Origin: Gammaproteobacteria bacterium
Lineage (GTDB): Bacteria > Pseudomonadota > Gammaproteobacteria > JAPPPA01
Direction: 5' to 3'
NCBI GenBank assembly: GCA_028817755.1
Contig: JAPPPA010000034.1
Location: 397 to 9,531, forward strand
Length of the DNA: 9,135 nucleotides
Positions 1 to 6,643 of this stretch are shown here, piece after piece; the stretch's first letter is position 1, and every line of letters begins with the position of its first letter. A program made the translations under genes and the position numbers. The notes under the pieces were generated by a model. The model was not told the origin of the DNA and did no database searches. It saw only the letters and a program-made list of their open reading frames with translations.

Positions 1-21
1 ATTGAGGAGCGCCGTCTGTAA
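1..21 (+). CDS. Possible C-terminal tail of an upstream gene (cut by window edge)
   Basis: Reading from base 1, six sense codons (I-E-E-R-R-L) are followed by a TAA stop at 19-21. A charged tail like this is plausible for the end of a plus-strand gene in the same polysaccharide cluster, but six codons cannot identify a protein and chance is a good alternative. No terminator follows, so an upstream gene could read through into the export operon. Confidence 0.2.
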   Translation: MEERRL

Positions 22-192
22 GTACTATTAATATGCAAATTATCGCATAGCGTAGGTGACGTTATCTTTAAAGTCGGTTGTGCTGGCGTTTATGTGAGTT
101 GGAAAAGGTATCTAATGTAAATGCAAAGTAAGGCGATGCACGCCTTAATCCGGTAAAGTGTAGCCTGCTTTTTTAGTCCTTTAACTACACTA
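22..192 (+). other. Leader region of the polysaccharide-export operon
   Basis: This non-coding stretch precedes the SLBB export gene. It contains a perfect inverted repeat at 129-147, an ops-like GTAGCCTG at 160-167 and a run of six T at 169-174 region. I could not find a convincing -35/-10 pair: TCTAAT at 111-116 is a possible -10, but no good -35 lies 16-18 bases upstream. No clear Shine-Dalgarno sequence precedes the ATG at 193. I see no small open reading frame worth calling. Confidence 0.4.
129..147 (+). repeat. Perfect 7-bp inverted repeat, 5-base loop, in the operon leader
   Basis: TAAGGCG (129-135) pairs exactly with CGCCTTA (141-147) around the loop ATGCA. It is not a normal intrinsic terminator, because the nearest T-run begins about 20 bases downstream. 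It could be an RNA hairpin in the leader or a DNA operator. It lies about 45 bases before the start codon of the export gene. Confidence 0.5.
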
Positions 193-2724
193 ATGTCGCT
201 TAAATTTTTTCTTTCCGGAGCCCTTGCTGGGTTTTTGATGGCGTCACCTGCTTGGGGTGTCAGCCAGGCCGAGCTTGAGGCCTTTAAATCGTTACCGCCT
301 CAGCAACAACAAGCGCTTGCTGAACAGTTTGGTGTTAGTACTGCCACTGCCGCCCCGCAGCGCTTAGAGCAGCCACAGCTCGTTGCCCCCATTGCAATTG
401 GGTCTGAACAGAAAAAAGGCCTGCAACATTATGGTTATGAGCTTTTTGCGGGCTCGCCGAGCACGTTTGCTCCGGTAACTGATGTGCCTGTTCCTGCTGA
501 TTATGTCATGGGGCCGGGCGATACCATTAAGGTTCAAGAGTTCGGTAAAGACGCTGAAAGTTATGAAGTGCTGGTTGACCGCGAAGGCCTGCTAACTTTG
601 CCGGGTATTGCACAGTTAAATGTCATTGGTATGCACTTTGCGGACATGAAGCAAGTTGTACAGGACCGTATTGAAAGTCAGAAAATTGGTGTTTCAGCAA
701 GTGTCACCATGGGCAACTTGCGTTCGGTGCGGATTTTTGTCCTTGGTGAGGCAAGGCACCCTGGCTCTTATACCGTAAGCGCACTTACCACGATGACAAA
801 CGCACTATTTGTGAGTGGCGGTGTAAAAGAGATTGGTAGTTTGCGTTCTATCCAGTTGAAACGCCAAGGCGAACTGGTTGCTGAGTTAGATTTGTATGAC
901 CTGTTGATGAAGGGTGATACCTCGGGTGATGTTCGTCTACAACCCGGTGATGTTCTATTTGTGCCGCCGCGTGGTGACACTGTAACTGTGACGGGTGCGG
1001 TGCTTCGGCCAGCTATTTATGAGCTAAAAGGTGAACACACTGTTGCCCAAGCGTTGCGACTAGCGGGAGGGTTAAGCCCTACGGCGTGGCGTGATAGAGC
1101 GAGTATTGAGCGTGTTGCGGATGATGGGGAGCGATCACTACTAGACGTAAGCTTGCGCGCTACGCCACGTCCTACATTGCTACATAACGGCGATAAGCTA
1201 ACCGTGCAATCCACCTTGGCTACAGTAGATGATGCAGTCACTATTGTTGGCCATGCGGAGCGCACTGGGCGCTATGCGGCGACAAGCGGGTTGCGTTTCA
1301 AAGACCTAATTCCTGGACCTGATTCGCTTAAGGTTGGGGCCGACCTTGATTTCGCTTTATTGAAGCGTATAGATCAAGTAAGTGGTCAAATTAGTTTCGA
1401 ATATTTGCACCCTGGTTTGGCGTTCTTAACTGCTCGTGGAGCGAATAACAAAAGCTTGAAACAAGGGGACACGGTTTACTTGTTTGCGAATAAAGACAAT
1501 GCTGAGACTGCGTTGCGTCAAGATGTTGCAGCAGGTGTTTCTGCGAGTTTGGAGAATGCAGCAGCAGGAATTCGTAAGCAAACTGATGCGGCGAAAGAAG
1601 AGGACTCTTCGCGTTCTCGTATTGTAAGCCGGCTGGTTGGTGAGTTGATTGCTCAGGCGAATAAAGATCAGCCTGCGCCTATCGCCAAAATTTCTGGTGC
1701 GGTTAGGTTTCCTGGCCGGTATCCGTTAGATGCAACCGGCACTAAGGTTTCAGACTTGCTTCGTGCTGCGGGCGGGCTTGCTGAGTCTGCGTACTTGCTA
1801 GAGGCTGAAGTGACCCGTTACGTAGTGTCAGCGGAGGGTGATAGTCAAGCTCAACATGCCCAGCATATCCCCATTAATTTGCGTGATGCGTTTCAGGGAG
1901 CCAAAGGCGCAGATATTGCTTTGCAACCGCGTGACGTTTTAACCGTGCGTTATGTGCCAGCTTGGGATCAGCAATACGAAGTAAAGATATTGGGTGAAGT
2001 GCGCTTTCCTGGTACCTACCCCGTTAAGCGTGGGGAAACTTTAAATGAGCTCCTAGAGCGTGCTGGAGGCTTAACAGACAATGCCTTTCCCCAAGGCGCG
2101 AGCTTGGTGCGTGAAGACCTTAAAGCGAAAGAGCAGGCACAAGCTGAGCAGCTGCGCAAGCGTTTGGAGTCGGATCTAGCGGCGTTATCACTGCAATCGT
2201 TAGCTGGTGAAGAAAATAAAGCTCAAGCTTTTGTAGCTGCTCAAGGGCTGATCGAAGAGCTGAAAAAGTATGAAGCCCCGGGACGTTTAGTTATTGATTT
2301 GCCCACAATGCTGAAGGGTGATGTAGCGCCGTTGAGGCTAGAGGGAGGAGATGAGTTAGTTATTCCACCCGTACCAACAGAGGTAACAGTGGTAGGTGAA
2401 GTGCAATTCCCAACCTCTCATTTGTTTGACGGTGATTTTAATAAGAAGGATTACATCGCACGTAGCGGCGGTTTGACCGAGCGAGCAGATAAGGGCCGTA
2501 TATTTGTTGTTAAGGCCAATGGCTCGGTTATTGGTGGTGCAGAGGTGCGACGTGTGTTGTTTTCAAAATCATCTGATAAAAACCGCTTGGAGCCAGGTGA
2601 CACTATTGTGGTGCCTTTGGATGCCGATCGTGTGAGGCCTCTAACGTTATGGACTAGCGTTACACAAATTATTTACCAGCTTGGCCTTGCGGCTGCGAGT
2701 TTCAATGCAATTGGCGCGCTATAG
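193..2724 (+). CDS. Polysaccharide export protein with six SLBB-like repeats (Wza/capsule-export family, large form)
   Basis: This is a probable periplasmic/outer-membrane component that exports capsule, exopolysaccharide or O-antigen-like polymer, working with the Wzz-type protein encoded directly downstream. Residues 1-22 form a signal peptide (hydrophobic core, then ASPAWG). There is no lipobox, and I see no cysteine anywhere in the 843 residues, so unlike Wza it is not a lipoprotein. A polysaccharide-export domain covers about 100-180 (DYVMGPGDTIKV). Six SLBB-like units begin near 182, 265, 350, 499, 598 and 732, each with a G-x-V/A-x-x-P-G-x-Y-type strand and usually an AGGL turn and a PGD-x-(L/I)-x-VP end. 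Charged, probably helical inserts lie at about 435-490 and 642-692. The C-terminal 30 residues are hydrophobic and could form the membrane-spanning helix. Wza is about 380 residues, so this belongs to the long multi-SLBB type. The ATG at 193 is chosen because it keeps the signal peptide, although its ribosome binding site is weak. Confidence 0.9.
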   Translation: MSLKFFLSGALAGFLMASPAWGVSQAELEAFKSLPPQQQQALAEQFGVSTATAAPQRLEQPQLVAPIAIGSEQKKGLQHYGYELFAGSPSTFAPVTDVPVPADYVMGPGDTIKVQEFGKDAESYEVLVDREGLLTLPGIAQLNVIGMHFADMKQVVQDRIESQKIGVSASVTMGNLRSVRIFVLGEARHPGSYTVSALTTMTNALFVSGGVKEIGSLRSIQLKRQGELVAELDLYDLLMKGDTSGDVRLQPGDVLFVPPRGDTVTVTGAVLRPAIYELKGEHTVAQALRLAGGLSPTAWRDRASIERVADDGERSLLDVSLRATPRPTLLHNGDKLTVQSTLATVDDAVTIVGHAERTGRYAATSGLRFKDLIPGPDSLKVGADLDFALLKRIDQVSGQISFEYLHPGLAFLTARGANNKSLKQGDTVYLFANKDNAETALRQDVAAGVSASLENAAAGIRKQTDAAKEEDSSRSRIVSRLVGELIAQANKDQPAPIAKISGAVRFPGRYPLDATGTKVSDLLRAAGGLAESAYLLEAEVTRYVVSAEGDSQAQHAQHIPINLRDAFQGAKGADIALQPRDVLTVRYVPAWDQQYEVKILGEVRFPGTYPVKRGETLNELLERAGGLTDNAFPQGASLVREDLKAKEQAQAEQLRKRLESDLAALSLQSLAGEENKAQAFVAAQGLIEELKKYEAPGRLVIDLPTMLKGDVAPLRLEGGDELVIPPVPTEVTVVGEVQFPTSHLFDGDFNKKDYIARSGGLTERADKGRIFVVKANGSVIGGAEVRRVLFSKSSDKNRLEPGDTIVVPLDADRVRPLTLWTSVTQIIYQLGLAAASFNAIGAL

Positions 2725-2728
2725 GTGA
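2723..2728 (+). promoter_or_regulatory. Ribosome binding site of the wzz gene overlapping the upstream stop codon
   Basis: AGGTGA includes the last two bases of the SLBB gene's TAG stop (2722-2724). The GTG at 2725 also opens the reading frame, but it is better read as part of this Shine-Dalgarno sequence, placing the start at the ATG at 2734 (5 bases away) or, less well, at 2731. The overlap suggests translational coupling, so that the two export components are made together. Confidence 0.6.
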
Positions 2729-2733
2729 CAATG

Positions 2734-3645
2734 ATGAATGATAGGCAAGTACATCAAGTCACTCATGCAGATGATGAAATCGACCTATTCGAGTTATGGG
2801 ATATTTTGTGGGCAGGTAAGCTGCTTGTTTTGGCTTGCACTCTTATCGCGAGTGTTATCGCGGTTGGTTATGCTTTGGTGGCCACTGAAGTCTATGAAGC
2901 CAAGGTAGTGCTGCTTCCTGCAGATGAAGAAAAGGGTGGGGGTTTATCTGCGCTGGCTGGCCAATTCGGTGGACTGGCGGCTTTGGCTGGTGTTAATTTG
3001 CCATCTGCAGGTGGCGGGACTTCAGCAGAGGCGATTGAGGTTTTAAAGTCTCGTCGTTTTACATCGGCTTATATTGAAGAAAATAATCTTTTACCGATTC
3101 TATTTGCTAAAAAGTGGGATTCAGAAAGTAAAGCTTGGCTAAATGATGCCCCTGATAAGCAACCGACATTACTACAAGCTAATGAGCTCTTTTCTGAAGA
3201 TATCCGCTCGGTTTCTACCGACAAAAAATCTGGGGTAGTGACGCTGGGTATTCGATGGACGGATCCTCAATTGGCAGCCCTCTGGGCTAATGGTCTTGTT
3301 GTACGTTTGAATGCAGAAATGCGTGAGCGCGCTGTTGAGGATGCTACCCGTAGTATTAACTACCTGAATGAGCAACTGAGGCAAACTTCTATTGTGGAGT
3401 TGCAGGAAGCGATTTACCGGCTTATTGAGGCACAAACTAAGTCGATCATGTTAGCCAATGTGCGCGAGCAATTTGCGTTCAAAGTGATTGATCCTGCCGT
3501 AATTCCGGAGGAGCCGATTAAGCCTAAGCGCAGTTTAATTGCAGTGCTTGGGCTTATGCTCGGCGGTATGGTTGGCGTATTGGCAGTGTTTTTACGCCAC
3601 GCCATTCGTAACCGCAACGCACAGATAGCTGCTGAGGCTAGTTAG
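2734..3645 (+). CDS. wzz: Wzz/FepE-type polysaccharide chain-length determinant
   Basis: An inner-membrane polysaccharide co-polymerase that sets the length of the exported polymer (O-antigen, capsule or exopolysaccharide). From the ATG at 2734 it has 303 residues, a usual length for Wzz proteins. The N-terminal cytoplasmic segment carries the family-like motif DEIDLFELWDILW. Transmembrane helix 1 is about residues 30-50 and helix 2 about 267-289. A periplasmic domain of about 215 residues lies between them, including a Gly/Ala/Leu-rich stretch at about 67-97 and a probable helix at about 195-245. The proline-rich segment before helix 2 (IPEEPIKPKRS) is typical of the family. No Walker motifs or tyrosine-kinase domain follow helix 2, so it is not a Wzc-type kinase fusion. 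The SLBB exporter directly upstream gives the usual outer/inner-membrane export pair. GTG at 2725 and ATG at 2731 are alternative starts. Confidence 0.88.
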   Translation: MNDRQVHQVTHADDEIDLFELWDILWAGKLLVLACTLIASVIAVGYALVATEVYEAKVVLLPADEEKGGGLSALAGQFGGLAALAGVNLPSAGGGTSAEAIEVLKSRRFTSAYIEENNLLPILFAKKWDSESKAWLNDAPDKQPTLLQANELFSEDIRSVSTDKKSGVVTLGIRWTDPQLAALWANGLVVRLNAEMRERAVEDATRSINYLNEQLRQTSIVELQEAIYRLIEAQTKSIMLANVREQFAFKVIDPAVIPEEPIKPKRSLIAVLGLMLGGMVGVLAVFLRHAIRNRNAQIAAEAS

Positions 3646-3675
3646 TCGCAGAGCTTTAATTAGGTGAACCAAACA

Positions 3676-4917
3676 CTAACGGCATTGCCATGCAATTGTG
3701 CTGGTTAGTTTGCCAAGGGTAAGTAAATGGCTACCCAAAACGGCTTTGCCGGACACTAGCAGGCTCGCGGTTAGGTCGCGCTTTGGATCTGCCCAGCACA
3801 TGATATTGGCGAAGCCGATGTGGCCGAATGCACTCCCGGTCATTGGGCCCCAAGCGCCGTAAGGGTTGGCGCCAAGCATCAGGCCTTGCGAGTAGCGCAT
3901 TGGAATTTTCAGGGTGTGGTCAAACTTCAAGCGGGTTAATGGTTTAACGGCTAGCTTGGTGGTTTCTGGTTTTAGTATTTGCTGGCCATTCCATTCGCCG
4001 CGGTTGAGTAGCATTTGGTAGAAGCGTGTCATTTCTTCTGCGTTAGCAAACATGTTGCCTGCCGGAATAATGGCGTCATAGAAAATGTCGCTATTCGATA
4101 CTTCAACCACTTCCTCGATCGGCGCGTTTAAGGCTTTCTCAATCAGTTTGTTGATTGGGAAGCGAACAGGCATGCCGGCTTCGTAATTCAAAGCGACATC
4201 GGCACGATGTTCTTGTGGCAAGCCGTAGCTGAAATGCTTCATGCCTAAAGGCTGGCGCAAAACACGATCGTTATAAGCTTGGATGTCGTCACCGGTAACG
4301 CGCTTAATAATTTCACCAACAATGTAGCCGCCGGTAATGGCGTGGTAACCCATGCGTGGCTTGCCACGTTTTTCTGGTGCCATTTTGCATAGGGTTTCAA
4401 TGATGAAATCCCACTCGGTTAGGCGCTCTGGCGTGAGTTCTTCCTTAGGAAGGTCAAACATCGGGAAGCCGCCATGGTGCGATAGAACCTGCGAAACCGT
4501 GGTTTTGCTTTTACCGTTTTGGCCAAATTCGGGAATGTAGTGCGCGACTGGCTTGTCGATATCAATGCCGCCTTCTTCAGCCAGCTTTAACGCCAAAATG
4601 GCGGTGACGGCTTTGGATGCTGAGAATAGGCACATGGGTGTTTCTGGCGTTGTTCTAACAGCGCTTTCGCCGCTCTCTTGTGGTCCGTTGCCGCGGCTAT
4701 GGCCTAGTGCCCGGTTCAAAACAATTTCACCTTTGCGGCGCAAGCAGAACGTAACGGCTGGGTAAGCGCCACTGCGATAAACGTCCTCCACATCGCTCCA
4801 AATATTTGCCACAGCACGGTCGCTTAAATCGACGCTGTTTGGGGCGACCTCGCTTTCGCGGTTGAGTGTGGTGACGGTGGTTAAATCGTTTGGAATGCGA
4901 ACGTAGGTATTAGCCAT
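3676..4917 (-). CDS. Beta-lactamase-fold serine hydrolase (class C / esterase-like)
   Basis: A 413-residue serine hydrolase of the beta-lactamase/penicillin-binding superfamily. Visible motifs are S99-A-S-K102 (nucleophile and general base, in CLFSASKAVTAI), the family-typical VLSHHGGFP at 144-152, Y191 in GYHAITGG (the position of the YxN tyrosine, with Ala in place of Asn), an IPAGNMFANAEEM segment near 284-296, and H366-I-G in place of the KTG triad. The Ala and HIG replacements are common in esterases and peptidases of this fold, so ester or lactone hydrolysis is more likely than antibiotic resistance. The true substrate is unknown. There is no signal peptide, which suggests a cytoplasmic enzyme and again argues against a resistance beta-lactamase. 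It converges on wzz (30-base gap) and diverges from the alpha/beta hydrolase. I saw no strong Shine-Dalgarno sequence before the ATG at 4917. Confidence 0.88.
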   Translation of the reverse strand: MANTYVRIPNDLTTVTTLNRESEVAPNSVDLSDRAVANIWSDVEDVYRSGAYPAVTFCLRRKGEIVLNRALGHSRGNGPQESGESAVRTTPETPMCLFSASKAVTAILALKLAEEGGIDIDKPVAHYIPEFGQNGKSKTTVSQVLSHHGGFPMFDLPKEELTPERLTEWDFIIETLCKMAPEKRGKPRMGYHAITGGYIVGEIIKRVTGDDIQAYNDRVLRQPLGMKHFSYGLPQEHRADVALNYEAGMPVRFPINKLIEKALNAPIEEVVEVSNSDIFYDAIIPAGNMFANAEEMTRFYQMLLNRGEWNGQQILKPETTKLAVKPLTRLKFDHTLKIPMRYSQGLMLGANPYGAWGPMTGSAFGHIGFANIMCWADPKRDLTASLLVSGKAVLGSHLLTLGKLTSTIAWQCR

Positions 4918-4947
4918 TGTATGTGACGGTTTTGTTATTCAGCGTGC

Positions 4948-4956
4948 ACTATAACA
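4948..4956 (-). promoter_or_regulatory. Candidate extended -10 promoter for the beta-lactamase-fold hydrolase
   Basis: On the minus strand the sequence reads TGTTATAGT, an extended -10 (TG-n-TATAGT, 5 of 6 matches to TATAAT). It lies about 30 bases upstream of the gene's ATG at 4917. No good -35 is visible at the normal spacing, as is usual for extended -10 promoters. Assigned by pattern only. Confidence 0.35.
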
Positions 4957-4969
4957 GTAGAAGTTGAGT

Positions 4970-4981
4970 TGGTATGTACCA
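4970..4981. repeat. 12-base palindrome between the divergent hydrolase genes
   Basis: TGGTATGTACCA has arms TGGTA and TACCA around a TG centre. It lies upstream of the candidate -10 for the minus-strand gene and about 55 bases before the plus-strand start codon. An operator shared by the two genes is possible, but short palindromes are frequent by chance and no regulator gene is nearby. Confidence 0.3.
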
Positions 4982-5036
4982 GCCGCGCCAAGGCGTTAAC
5001 ATAGGCCGCCATAACCTCTTTGACTAAGGAAAACAC

Positions 5037-5984
5037 ATGGCCTGCCAGCTTGCGCCGCCCCCAAAAGTTCTTTCGCATGGCGCCGAAACCTTTGGTGACT
5101 TATATGCCAAAACCATGCAGTGCCAGAGTAAAGATGACGGCCGTTTTGCGTTAACGCATTTCCCTATGCAAGTTGAAGATGGGGTTGCCAAAGGCGCGCC
5201 CGTGTTAATGACTTCTGGCATGTTTACCGGTCGCGGTTTTTGGGTATCGCCGAAGGGTTTGGGCATTGCTGCCGAGTTGGCAAAAAAAGGGTTTGAGGTT
5301 TATATCTACGAGCGTCGCGGTGTTGGCGAGTCGCCACGCGATTACCTTCAAAAGGATCAGGCTCGTGCCGGCTTAAACGAAGCCATTCTGTATGACCTAC
5401 CAGCTATCCAAGGCTTGATTGCGCAACGCAATTCGCAGCCACTTTTCATGATGGGTCACTCATTTGGTGGGGTTGCTTTAGCGGCCGCGCTGGCAACCAA
5501 TCACATGAACCGTGGTGGTATTAATGGCCTGGTGTTGTTTGGTTCGCAGCTCACGGTAGATAAGCCTTTTCTTAATCCGCCGTGGAGTGTGATACCTAAG
5601 CTATCGAGTAAAGCGCTGGGGTACTTCCCATCTAAAAAGCTCAAAATGGGACCGTTTAATGAGTCGCCTGCGGCTATGCAAGATGCGGTGAACTGGGTCA
5701 GCGCGGCTAAGGCGCGTGGTGATTTCGTGTTTTGGGAAGGTTTCAACAAGCTACATATGCCAGTGCTGGCCATTAGCGGCAGCAAAGATGATGTAGACCC
5801 AGCTGAAGGCGTTGAATACTTGATGAATCAATTTGCCTCAAAAGACAAAACCTTTACCTTGCTCAGCAAAGCTAATGGCAATTTAAAAGACTATGATCAC
5901 GTTGGCATGGTCGTCAGTAAAGAGGCTGCGCAAGAGGTCTGGCCGATGGTGGCGGAGTGGATGCTCAGCCGCAAAGTTAAATAA
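5037..5984 (+). CDS. Alpha/beta hydrolase (lysophospholipase/esterase-like)
   Basis: A 315-residue alpha/beta-hydrolase-fold enzyme of unknown substrate, with no signal peptide. It carries a nucleophile elbow G140-H-S142-F-G-G after strand LFMM, so S142 is the likely nucleophile. The probable acid is among D251, D252 and D254 (ISGSKDDVDPAEG) and the catalytic histidine is H288 (DYDHVGMV). MTSGMFTGRGFW at 58-69 may form the oxyanion side, and the YERRGVGESPRD loop at 91-102 resembles the strand-4 region of lysophospholipase-like and serine aminopeptidase S33-like members. A substrate-binding cap probably spans about 175-235. The ATG at 5037 is supported by AAGGA at 5026-5030, six bases upstream. 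It diverges from the beta-lactamase-fold hydrolase, so the two may share a lipid- or ester-degrading role (inference). No terminator follows, and the heat-shock promoter of the next gene starts two bases after its stop. Confidence 0.88.
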   Translation: MACQLAPPPKVLSHGAETFGDLYAKTMQCQSKDDGRFALTHFPMQVEDGVAKGAPVLMTSGMFTGRGFWVSPKGLGIAAELAKKGFEVYIYERRGVGESPRDYLQKDQARAGLNEAILYDLPAIQGLIAQRNSQPLFMMGHSFGGVALAAALATNHMNRGGINGLVLFGSQLTVDKPFLNPPWSVIPKLSSKALGYFPSKKLKMGPFNESPAAMQDAVNWVSAAKARGDFVFWEGFNKLHMPVLAISGSKDDVDPAEGVEYLMNQFASKDKTFTLLSKANGNLKDYDHVGMVVSKEAAQEVWPMVAEWMLSRKVK

Positions 5985-5986
5985 GC

Positions 5987-6015
5987 CTTGAAAAAAATCC
6001 TAGCCATCCCTATGT
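5987..6015 (+). promoter_or_regulatory. Sigma-32 (RpoH) heat-shock promoter of the hsp20 gene
   Basis: The -35 element CTTGAAA (5987-5993) matches the sigma-32 consensus exactly. It is followed by a 14-base spacer and CCCTATGT (6008-6015), which differs from the CCCCATNT consensus at one position. Transcription should begin near 6021-6023. Position directly in front of an IbpA-type gene, a classical sigma-32 target, makes the assignment strong. The promoter begins only two bases after the preceding stop codon. Confidence 0.85.
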
Positions 6016-6021
6016 ATTAAG

Positions 6022-6138
6022 TAAGCCGCCGCAACGCCGCTTTTTTAAGGGCGTGTAGGTGGCCTAGCGTGAGCGCCATCGTGAATGTCACAACGGGCTC
6101 GCAAACTTTTAAATGCATTGCTTAATAAGGATGTAGAT
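6022..6138 (+). ncRNA. ROSE-type RNA thermometer in the hsp20 5' leader
   Basis: From the predicted start of transcription to the ATG, the leader is about 117 bases, a usual size for ROSE elements. Its last hairpin pairs 6114-6122 with 6128-6135 around the loop UAAUA. The pairs are U-A, G-U, C-G, A-U, U-A, U-G, bulged G6120, C-G and U-A. The segment UUGCU (6118-6122) thereby captures the Shine-Dalgarno AGGA (6128-6131), the hallmark of ROSE. Two upstream helices are possible: ACGCC 6034-6038 with GGCGU 6050-6054, and GUGGC 6059-6063 with GCCAU 6075-6079. Heat would melt the weak last hairpin and free the ribosome binding site. Structures were paired by hand and no energies were computed. Confidence 0.78.
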
Positions 6139-6588
6139 ATGACTACGATTGATTTTTCTCCCCTATACCGTTCTACCGTGGGTTTTGACCGCATGGCGTC
6201 GTTACTAGATAGCGCCGCGCAACTTAACCAAAACAGTAGCGGTTACCCTCCATATAACATTGAAAAGCTGGCCGAAAACCAATACAGCATTACGCTGGCG
6301 GTGGCGGGCTTTGAAGACGCGGAGTTAGACATCACCACCGAGCGTGGCGTGCTGACTGTTAGCGGTAAAAAAGGCACGGGCGACGTAGAGCGCGAATACC
6401 TACATCAAGGTATCGCCACCCGTAACTTCGAGCGTAAATTCCAACTAGCAGATCATGTAGAAGTGACCGGCGCTAACTTGGCAAATGGCCTACTGACCAT
6501 TGAGCTAGTGAAAGAAGTACCAGAAGCACTGAAGCCGAAGAAGATTAATATCGGCTCTGGTAAACCAGCGCTAAAAGCGGCTGGCTAG
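6139..6588 (+). CDS. ibpA: Small heat-shock protein, IbpA/Hsp20 family
   Basis: An ATP-independent holdase chaperone that binds unfolding or aggregating cytoplasmic proteins for later rescue by ClpB and DnaK. The 149-residue product closely resembles E. coli IbpA along its length: an N-terminal DFSPLYRSTVGFDRM arm, YPPYNIEK at 36-43, an alpha-crystallin domain of about 36-128 with AVAGF at 54-58, RNFERKFQLAD at 95-105 and GANLANGLLTIEL at 111-123, and a C-terminal I136-N-I138 (IxI) oligomerisation motif. The frame could start at the ATG at 6085, adding 18 residues, but 6139 is chosen because TAAGGA (6126-6131) lies seven bases before it, the resulting N-terminus matches IbpA, and the leader hairpin folds over that ribosome binding site. 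Expression should be heat-induced at both transcription and translation. It is followed by a strong terminator. Confidence 0.94.
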   Translation: MTTIDFSPLYRSTVGFDRMASLLDSAAQLNQNSSGYPPYNIEKLAENQYSITLAVAGFEDAELDITTERGVLTVSGKKGTGDVEREYLHQGIATRNFERKFQLADHVEVTGANLANGLLTIELVKEVPEALKPKKINIGSGKPALKAAG

Positions 6589-6613
6589 TATCTCCCAACC
6601 TTGGCAATAAAAC

Positions 6614-6643
6614 GGCGCGGCCCAGTGGGTCGCGCCTTTTTTT
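6614..6643 (+). terminator. Strong intrinsic terminator after hsp20, probably bidirectional
   Basis: GGCGCG (6614-6619) pairs with CGCGCC (6631-6636). The stem continues inward through a G-T pair and CCC/GGG to a 3-base loop, giving 10 pairs, and seven T follow at 6637-6643. On the other strand the stem is followed by GTTTTATTG, so it can also stop yceH transcripts coming from the right. The T-run overlaps the last base pairs of the yceH stop codon. Confidence 0.9.

Noticed and set aside
78..116. TTGTGC with TCTAAT as a sigma-70 promoter for the export operon
   Set aside because: The spacing is far from 17 bases (about 27), so the two hexamers do not form a usable pair.
3670..3712. Imperfect hairpin between wzz and the convergent hydrolase (CAAAC..TAAC with GTTAGTTTG) as a terminator
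   Set aside because: The arms need a 2-base bulge, no T-run follows on either strand, and the right arm lies in coding sequence, so I would not call it a terminator.
6021..6046. GC-rich stretch followed by six T after the alpha/beta hydrolase gene, as its terminator
   Set aside because: The GCCGC segments are direct repeats, not inverted ones, and only a 4-bp AAGC/GCTT stem can be drawn. The ACGCC/GGCGT helix spans the T-run instead of preceding it.
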